NCBI GenBank assembly: GCA_003021325.1
Contig: PXQM01000073.1
Location: forward strand, 2,356 to 11,642
Length of the DNA stretch: 9,287 nucleotides
Direction of reading: 5' to 3'
Source: Halobacteriales archaeon QH_10_70_21
Lineage (GTDB): Archaea; Halobacteriota; Halobacteria; Halobacteriales; Haloarculaceae
Position numbers and translations under genes: made by a program. Shown piece by piece: positions 5,156 to 9,287 of the stretch; positions within the stretch are counted from its first letter, which is position 1, and every line of letters begins with the position of its first letter. The notes under the pieces were generated by a model. It ran no database searches. It had not been told where the DNA came from and saw nothing but the letters and a program-made list of their open reading frames with translations.

Positions 5156-6253
5156 TTACCGGCGGCGGACGAAGAGTGCGACCGACAGCAGCGCGGCGAG
5201 CGCGGCCACGACGCCGAGGCCGGGGCCGTCGGCGTCGGTCGGCTCCTCGGTCTCCGTCTCGTTCATCGACCCGTCGGTCTCGGTCCCGTCCATCGACGCC
5301 TCGGTCGGTGTCGGCGTCGGCGTGGCGTCGTCCTCCAGGTCGGCCTCGGCGAAGGCCGCCGCCATCGTCCGCAGGGCCACGACGACGCGCGGGCCGGGCT
5401 GGCTGACGAAGTTGGCGTCGACGGTGACGACCTGGTCGTTCCGGACCGCGAAGGTCGACACGTAGGCGTCGGTGTCGGGAACGCCCCCCTCGACGCCGCT
5501 GACGACGATGACCTCGGGGTCCCACTCGACGAGCGCCTCCTCGTTTATCTGGCCGTAGCCCTGGACGCCGTTCTCGGCGGCGACGTTCGTCCCGCCGGCC
5601 GTCGTGATGAGCGAGTCGATGAACGTCCCGCCGCCGGCGGTGAAGTTGTCGGTGAAGTACATCACGCGCGGCGACTCGTACTCGTCGGTCCGCTCGCTCA
5701 CGTCCTCGATGGCGGCGTTGTACTCCTCGTTGGTCGCCGCGGCCGCGTCGCAGGCCCCGATGAGCCGGCCGGTCCTGGTCGTCTTCTCGGCGATGAACTC
5801 GAGGGAGGTGCCGAAGCCGAACTTGTAGACGGTCTGGTCGGCGTCGCGCAGGCTGGCGACCGTCTCGTCCGGGATGACGTTCGGCGCGAGCACGACGTCG
5901 GCCTCGAGTTCGACGACGGCCTCCTGGTTGACCGTGAACTGGTCCTCCTGGAGGACGTCCTCCGTCGACTCGATGCCGTCGAGGTAGGACGTCGTCGGGT
6001 TGACCGGCGCGCCGACGACGCGGTCCTGGGCGTCGAGTTCCCAGACCGTCTGGGCGGCGCTGGCCTGCAACACGACGATGCGCTGGGGCTCCTCCTCGAC
6101 GGTCACGTTCGTCCCCGTCGCGTCCTCTGCGGTGTAGGGGAACGAACAGTCGGCACCGTCCTGCGTCGTCGTCGTGGCGACGGGGACCGCCGCGACCGAC
6201 GCGGAGAGTATCAGCAGTAGTACCAACAGCGCGGCGAGGTGACGTCGGAGCAT
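5156..6253 (-). CDS. btuF: Cobalamin-type ABC importer substrate-binding protein, surface anchored (BtuF)
   Basis: This 365-aa protein captures the ligand outside the cell. A Sec-type signal peptide (1 to about 22, [20 protein letters not shown]) is followed by a two-lobed binding domain (about 36-305) with hallmarks [17 protein letters not shown] (57-73), [15 protein letters not shown] (79-93), a DVVLAP strand (119-124) and DPEVIVVSG (245-253). Cys36 and Cys168 are the only cysteines and could form a disulfide; there is no lipobox. A Thr/Glu/Asp-rich, proline-dotted linker (308-342) leads to a C-terminal sorting signal, [13 protein letters not shown] then RRR, a variant of PGF-CTERM recognised by archaeosortase A, after which the protein would be lipid-attached. 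It is divergent from btuC/btuD with a 60-bp shared promoter. The ATG at 6253 has a TATA-like box 26-27 bp upstream. Cobalamin is inferred from similarity to Halobacterium BtuF; a heme or siderophore ligand is less likely. Confidence 0.85.
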   Translation of the reverse strand: MLRRHLAALLVLLLILSASVAAVPVATTTTQDGADCSFPYTAEDATGTNVTVEEEPQRIVVLQASAAQTVWELDAQDRVVGAPVNPTTSYLDGIESTEDVLQEDQFTVNQEAVVELEADVVLAPNVIPDETVASLRDADQTVYKFGFGTSLEFIAEKTTRTGRLIGACDAAAATNEEYNAAIEDVSERTDEYESPRVMYFTDNFTAGGGTFIDSLITTAGGTNVAAENGVQGYGQINEEALVEWDPEVIVVSGVEGGVPDTDAYVSTFAVRNDQVVTVDANFVSQPGPRVVVALRTMAAAFAEADLEDDATPTPTPTEASMDGTETDGSMNETETEEPTDADGPGLGVVAALAALLSVALFVRRR

Positions 6254-6276
6254 CGTCCCAACAGAGAAACGAGGAC

Positions 6277-6287
6277 AATAAGTATTT
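6277..6287. promoter_or_regulatory. Shared bidirectional promoter core of btuF and btuCD
   Basis: AATAAGTATTT is the AT core of the 60-bp gap. On the minus strand it reads CTTATT, about 27 bp upstream of the btuF ATG (6253). On the plus strand GTATTT (6282-6287) lies about 29 bp upstream of the btuC ATG (6314). AATA/TATT is symmetric about AG, so one element can serve both directions. Confidence 0.5.
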
Positions 6288-6313
6288 GGCTAAAGCAATC
6301 AAAGTTGAACAGC

Positions 6314-7360
6314 ATGGTTCTCCGCCGGACGGTCGCGTGGTCGGCCGGGCTGGCCGGCCTGCTGGTCGGCGTCGTCCTCGCGAGTGCGACGCTCGGGTAC
6401 GCCGACATCGGGCCGCTCTCGGTCGCGCGGGTGGTGCTGAACGGCCTCGTGCTGCCGACGGTCGACGGGGCAGGGCTGGCGTGGGCCCGGCCGTTCTCCT
6501 TCGAGGTGGCCCCATCGACGGAGACCATCGTCGGGCGAATCCGGCTGCCGCGCATCGCGCTGGGTGCCGTCGTCGGGTTCGCGCTCGCGCTGGCGGGCGC
6601 GGTCATGCAGGGGTTCTTCCGGAACCCGATGGCCGACCCCTCCATCATCGGCGTCTCGACGGGGGCGGCCGTCGGCGCGGTCGCGTTCATCGTTCTGCCG
6701 CTGTCGCTGCCGTTCGGGCTGCCGGCCTTCGCGTTCGCCGGCGCCCTAGTCGCGGCCTTCGGCGTCTACCTCATCGCCACCGAGGGCGGACGGACCCCGG
6801 TCGCGACGCTGCTCTTGGCCGGCGTCGCCGTCCAGGCCTTCCTCGGTGCCGTCATCTCGTACCTGCTGTTGCACGCCGGCGACGGGCTCGAGACCGCCGT
6901 CTACTGGCTCATGGGCCACCTCCAGAACAGCACCTGGGGTCGGGTCCGGGTCGCGCTGCCCGTCGTCGGGGTCTTCTTCGTCGTCCTGCTGGCGTACGCC
7001 CGCGACCTGAACGTCCTGCTGCTCGGCGAGGAGGACGCCCGGACGCTCGGCATCGAGGTCGAGCGCACGAAGCGGGTGCTGCTCGCCACCTCGAGCGTCG
7101 TCACGGCCGCCGCCGTCGCCGTCTCGGGCGTCATCGGCTTCGTCGGCCTCATCGTCCCGCACGTGATGCGGCTGGTCGTCGGCCCCGACCACCGGATACT
7201 GCTGCCGACGAGCGCGCTGGCCGGCGCGGTCTTCCTCGTCGCCACCGACACTGTCGCGCGGATGGGCCCCGCCGAGATGCCCGTCGGCATCGTCACCGCC
7301 GCCCTCGGCGCCCCGTTCTTCCTGTACCTGTTGCGTCGCCGGGAGGTGCACGCGCTGTGA
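6314..7360 (+). CDS. btuC: Cobalamin-type ABC importer permease, FecCD/BtuC family
   Basis: This 348-aa membrane protein forms the translocation channel as a homodimer. About ten helices are predicted. Family motifs include RIRLPRI (75-81), the segment [20 protein letters not shown] (95-114) followed by [23 protein letters not shown] (197-211), the ATPase-coupling segment [17 protein letters not shown] (238-254) and [19 protein letters not shown] (272-290). The frame is open to an earlier ATG at 6239, but that would overlap the start of btuF and add 25 polar residues. I chose 6314, where [15 protein letters not shown] starts a normal membrane N-terminus behind the promoter core. Its stop overlaps the btuD start by four bases (GTGA). 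BtuC and ferric-siderophore FecCD permeases look alike; the neighbours make cobalamin the better call. Confidence 0.88.
   Translation: MVLRRTVAWSAGLAGLLVGVVLASATLGYADIGPLSVARVVLNGLVLPTVDGAGLAWARPFSFEVAPSTETIVGRIRLPRIALGAVVGFALALAGAVMQGFFRNPMADPSIIGVSTGAAVGAVAFIVLPLSLPFGLPAFAFAGALVAAFGVYLIATEGGRTPVATLLLAGVAVQAFLGAVISYLLLHAGDGLETAVYWLMGHLQNSTWGRVRVALPVVGVFFVVLLAYARDLNVLLLGEEDARTLGIEVERTKRVLLATSSVVTAAAVAVSGVIGFVGLIVPHVMRLVVGPDHRILLPTSALAGAVFLVATDTVARMGPAEMPVGIVTAALGAPFFLYLLRRREVHAL
7341..7346 (+). promoter_or_regulatory. Shine-Dalgarno site for btuD inside the end of btuC
   Basis: GGGAGG lies 10 nt before the GTG at 7357. It supports GTG as the btuD start and internal initiation or translational coupling within the btuCD message. 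It is one of the few good ribosome binding sites in the window. Confidence 0.5.
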
Positions 7361-8538
7361 TACGGCTCGAGGACGTCTCGGTCGAGCTCGGCGGCACCAC
7401 GGTCCTCGAGGAGGTCTCGATGGACGTCGAGGCGGGGCGGTTCCTCGCGCTGGTCGGTCCCAACGGGGCGGGGAAGACGACGCTGTTGCGGACCTGTAAC
7501 GGGGTGCTCTCGCCGGACGCCGGCACCGTCACGCTCGACGGCACCCCGGTCGAGTCGCTCTCCGCCCGGGCCCTGGGTCGCGAGGTGGCCACCGTCCCGC
7601 AGGGGACGGAGCTGGCGTTCGACTTCGACGTCAGGGACGTGGTCGCGATGGGGCGGACGCCCCACCGCTCGCGGTTCGGGACCGTCGACGCCGAGGACCG
7701 CGAGGCCGTGGACGCTGCGCTCGAGCGGACCGACACCGCCCGCTTCGCCGACCGCTCGGTCGGTGCGCTGAGCGGCGGCGAGCGCCAGCGGGTCATCATC
7801 GCCCGGGCGCTGGCACAGGCGACCCCGGTCCTGCTGCTCGACGAGCCCACCGCCAGCCTCGACATCAACCACCAGGTCCGGACGCTCTCGCTGGCGAGGG
7901 AGCTGGCCGACGACGGCAAGACCGTCGTCGCGGCCATCCACGACCTCGAGCTGGCGGCGCGGTTCTGCGACGAGGTGGCGCTGCTGTCCGACGGGCACCT
8001 CCTCGCGACCGGACCGCCGGCGGAGGTGCTCACCGCCGACCGGCTGGAGGCGGCCTTCGACGTCCGGACCGCCGTCTCGACGGACCCCGTGACCGGCACG
8101 CGCGCGGTGACGCCGCTCTCGGACGCCCCGCCGTCGGACCGCCGGGTCCACGTCCTCGGCGGCGGCCACCGGGCCGCCCGGGTCATCGGCCGGCTCGCCG
8201 ACGCCGGCATCGAGGTGACCGCCGGCGTCCTCCCCACGGGAGACGCCGCGCTGGCGACTGCTGGGAGCGTCGCCCGCGAGGTGGTTGTCGCGCCGCCGTT
8301 CGAGGCCATCCCGGCCGACCGGCGGGCGGCTGCGGCCGACCTCGTCGACGCCGCCGACGCCACGGTGCTGGCGGCGCCCGTCGACGGCCCGAACGCGGCG
8401 CTGGCGGACCGGAGCCAGACGCTTCTCGCACTCGAGGGGACCGACCCGCCCCGCGACGCCACCGTACTCCCGTCCAGCGACCTCCTGGCCGCCATCGAGA
8501 GCACGCCGCGGGACGACGCGACCGTGACCCGCCCGTAG
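7357..8538 (+). CDS. btuD: Cobalamin-type ABC importer ATPase with C-terminal extension (BtuD)
   Basis: This 393-aa protein powers import by ATP hydrolysis on the cytoplasmic side of BtuC. All ATPase motifs are intact: Walker A GPNGAGKT (34-41), Q-loop Gln82, signature LSGGE (138-142), Walker B VLLLDEP (158-164) and H-loop His195. The ATPase ends near residue 255. A further 130 or so residues start at [21 protein letters not shown] (264-284), a Rossmann-like Gly-rich turn, and continue with [18 protein letters not shown] and the end of a predicted alpha/beta domain. Halobacterium BtuD, as I recall, has a comparable tail of unknown role. The GTG at 7357 overlaps the btuC stop (GTGA) and has a GGGAGG ribosome site; there is no ATG nearby in frame, and the resulting start (V/M)IRLEDVSV is typical of the family. 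The longer open frame upstream is a shadow of btuC. Confidence 0.88.
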   Translation: MIRLEDVSVELGGTTVLEEVSMDVEAGRFLALVGPNGAGKTTLLRTCNGVLSPDAGTVTLDGTPVESLSARALGREVATVPQGTELAFDFDVRDVVAMGRTPHRSRFGTVDAEDREAVDAALERTDTARFADRSVGALSGGERQRVIIARALAQATPVLLLDEPTASLDINHQVRTLSLARELADDGKTVVAAIHDLELAARFCDEVALLSDGHLLATGPPAEVLTADRLEAAFDVRTAVSTDPVTGTRAVTPLSDAPPSDRRVHVLGGGHRAARVIGRLADAGIEVTAGVLPTGDAALATAGSVAREVVVAPPFEAIPADRRAAAADLVDAADATVLAAPVDGPNAALADRSQTLLALEGTDPPRDATVLPSSDLLAAIESTPRDDATVTRP

Positions 8539-8565
8539 CGGGTTGCCCCTCGCGGGCACCCCGCT
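8537..8565. terminator. Hairpin overlapping the btuD stop codon
   Basis: AGCGGGTTGCCC (8537-8548) pairs with GGGCACCCCGCT (8554-8565) over 12 positions with one mismatch and a 5-nt loop. The stem begins on the last bases of the TAG stop. There is no following T-run. It could protect or end the btuCD message; the rest of the gap to 8635 shows only GC-rich short palindromes such as CCGTACGG. Confidence 0.4.
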
Positions 8566-8634
8566 GGTCGTGGTCGCCGTCCCACACGGCTGCCGGGGAC
8601 CGTACGGACCGCCCGCCGTGGCGGCCCCGGAGAA

Positions 8635-8793
8635 TCAGTTCTGTCGCGTCGACCGCGCCTCTCGGACCTCGGCGCCGTCCCTCAGTTTGTCCTCGCAGTT
8701 CGGGCAGACCCGAACGGTCGACATCTCCTGTGGTGCGAACACCCGGACGTAGTTCTCGGTGACGAACGCATCACAGTTGCGGCAGTGTGGCAT
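8635..8793 (-). CDS. 52-aa haloarchaeal CxxC zinc-finger-like protein (DUF7563-like)
   Basis: This short frame reads MPHCRNCDAFVTENYVRVFA and continues to TRQN. Two CxxC knuckles, C4-C7 and C30-C33 (VCPNCED), would bind one zinc ion with a short beta hairpin between them. The tail (about 36-52) is charged and rich in Arg and Glu. I recall very similar haloarchaeal proteins, with FVTxxYVRVFAP and CPxCEDxxRDGAEVREARS, filed as DUF7563; the number is from memory. Their function is not known; the size and fold would suit nucleic-acid or protein binding. The frame is convergent with btuD (97 bp apart) and follows the cupin gene on the same strand, but a terminator lies between them. Strong family resemblance along the full length makes me confident it is real despite its size. 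Confidence 0.85.
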   Translation of the reverse strand: MPHCRNCDAFVTENYVRVFAPQEMSTVRVCPNCEDKLRDGAEVREARSTRQN

Positions 8794-8798
8794 GTGTT

Positions 8799-8842
8799 AC
8801 AAGCGCCTATATGCAAGCAGAAATGCCTTTCTATCTAAGGTG
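8799..8842 (-). promoter_or_regulatory. AT-rich promoter region of the zinc-finger-like gene
   Basis: This is the only AT-rich stretch upstream of the ATG at 8793. On the minus strand it contains TTAGAT (8838-8833), which would give a leader of roughly 15 nt, and CATATAGG nearer the gene (about 8813-8806), which is too close for a leaderless start. I cannot decide which is the TATA box. Confidence 0.35.
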
Positions 8843-8873
8843 AAAAATACGTCGACGCGGGGCCGACGCGTCG
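8843..8873 (-). terminator. Hairpin plus T-run terminator of the cupin gene
   Basis: On the minus strand, right after the cupin stop (8877-8879), CGACGCG (8873-8867) pairs with CGCGTCG (8859-8853) across a 7-nt loop. A run of five T's follows at 8847-8843. This is the best-formed terminator in the window and separates the cupin gene from the small zinc-finger gene. Confidence 0.6.
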
Positions 8874-8876
8874 TAT

Positions 8877-9287
8877 TCAGAAGGTCACCCCGTTGCCGCA
8901 CTCCTCGCAGGTGAGCTCGAAGCCACCAGCGTCGGTCAGCGCGAGCCCGTGGCCGGTCTCCTCGCCGCACTCCCGGCAGTGCAGCACCGATTCGATGGCG
9001 TCCCAGTCGTGCTTCGAGGCGGGCGCCCCGAACGCGAAGCCGACCACCGGCTCGTCGTTGTCAGCGTCGTTGTATCCCTCCTGGAACCGGCCGGGCGGAA
9101 CTCGGATGACCTCGCCGGCGCCGACCGGGACGCTCTCGGTCGCCGACGAATCGGGCTCGTCGGCGACGTCGAAGGTGGCCTCGCCCGACTGGACGTAGAA
9201 CACCTCCTCCTGGTCGTGGTGGGTGTGGAGCCCCCCGGAGAACGACTCCCCGGGCTCGAGTTCGAAGTAGTGCATTGCGAAGTGGTC
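8877..9287 (-). CDS. Cupin-domain protein with C-terminal zinc ribbon (5' end outside window)
   Basis: The frame stays open to the right edge (DHFAMHYFELEPGES), so the Met at 9275 is probably internal and the gene starts beyond the window; 136 residues are visible. Residue 1 here is the Asp coded at 9287. Cupin motif 1 is GGLHTHHDQEEVFYVQSG (18-35), with His21, His23 and Glu27 or Glu28 as metal ligands. Motif 2 is GEVIRVPPGRFQEGYN (58-73), where the usual His is Gln69. A linker containing HDWDAIES follows, then a zinc ribbon with C104/C107 and C127/C130. I recall haloarchaeal cupins of this cupin-plus-ribbon build, with no known reaction. With the second-motif His replaced, the site may bind metal with fewer protein ligands or act as a sensor rather than an enzyme. 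Confidence 0.8.
   Translation of the reverse strand, partial: DHFAMHYFELEPGESFSGGLHTHHDQEEVFYVQSGEATFDVADEPDSSATESVPVGAGEVIRVPPGRFQEGYNDADNDEPVVGFAFGAPASKHDWDAIESVLHCRECGEETGHGLALTDAGGFELTCEECGNGVTF

Noticed and set aside
6254..6313. Cobalamin riboswitch upstream of the btu genes
   Set aside because: The gap is 60 bp and mostly promoter, far too short for the roughly 200-nt riboswitch, and no B12-box-like sequence is visible.
5112..6515. Long minus-strand open frame in phase with srp19 running across btuF
   Set aside because: The translation is Arg/Pro-rich and low in sequence variety, typical of off-frame reading of GC-rich genes. btuF in another frame explains the region fully.
6286..7356. 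Open frame in phase with btuD covering btuC
   Set aside because: It is Arg/Gly/Ala-rich shadow sequence over a clear btuC; the GTG at 7357 with a ribosome binding site is the better btuD start.
1..9287. Mobile elements, CRISPR, tRNA, rRNA, defence or toxin-antitoxin systems
   Set aside because: No transposase, integrase, regularly spaced repeat, tRNA cloverleaf or rRNA stretch could be recognised on either strand.

Overview
The window is very GC-rich (about two thirds G+C or more by eye) and carries acidic, Ala/Asp/Glu/Val-rich proteins, TATA-like boxes about 27 bp upstream of start codons, almost no Shine-Dalgarno sites, and haloarchaeal families (DUF3054, presenilin-like PSH, SRP19, Gar1, a PGF-CTERM-type BtuF, and a tiny CxxC protein resembling DUF7563). 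Together these point to a haloarchaeon, probably of the Haloarcula/Halomicroarcula group. I see no phage, IS element, CRISPR array, tRNA or rRNA.

Layout from left to right. Positions 2-169 hold the 3' end of an unrecognised membrane-protein gene, convergent with a DUF3054 gene (264-677, minus). Upstream of DUF3054 on the minus strand is an OFA-type MFS transporter (718-1998), which has a clean leaderless promoter. An AT-rich 290-bp divergent region follows (1999-2288), with repeats, a palindrome and two plus-strand promoter candidates. It leads into a small two-helix membrane protein (2289-2522) and a divergent ornithine cyclodeaminase/mu-crystallin family enzyme (2561-3559).

A second minus-strand block follows: a presenilin-type intramembrane aspartyl protease (3645-4652), behind a single open frame (4692-5111) that joins most of SRP19 to the C-terminal two thirds of Gar1, and then btuF (5156-6253). 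btuF diverges from btuC (6314-7360) and btuD (7357-8538) across a 60-bp gap whose AT core can serve as TATA box on both strands. BtuF (surface-anchored binding protein), BtuC (permease) and BtuD (ATPase) form a cobalamin-type ABC importer.

The right end holds a 52-aa zinc-finger-like gene (8635-8793, minus) and the 3' part of a cupin/zinc-ribbon gene (8877-9287, minus), separated by a hairpin plus T-tract terminator.

The most unusual observation is the SRP19-Gar1 fusion. In the haloarchaea I recall, these are two adjacent genes. Here the end of SRP19 and the start of Gar1 appear to be missing and the remainder is in frame. It is either a genuine deletion fusion affecting both the signal recognition particle and the H/ACA pseudouridylation RNP, or an assembly artefact. 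Secondary points of interest are the altered active-site motifs of the cyclodeaminase-family protein, the regulatory-looking region at 2110-2288, and the extra C-terminal domain of BtuD.
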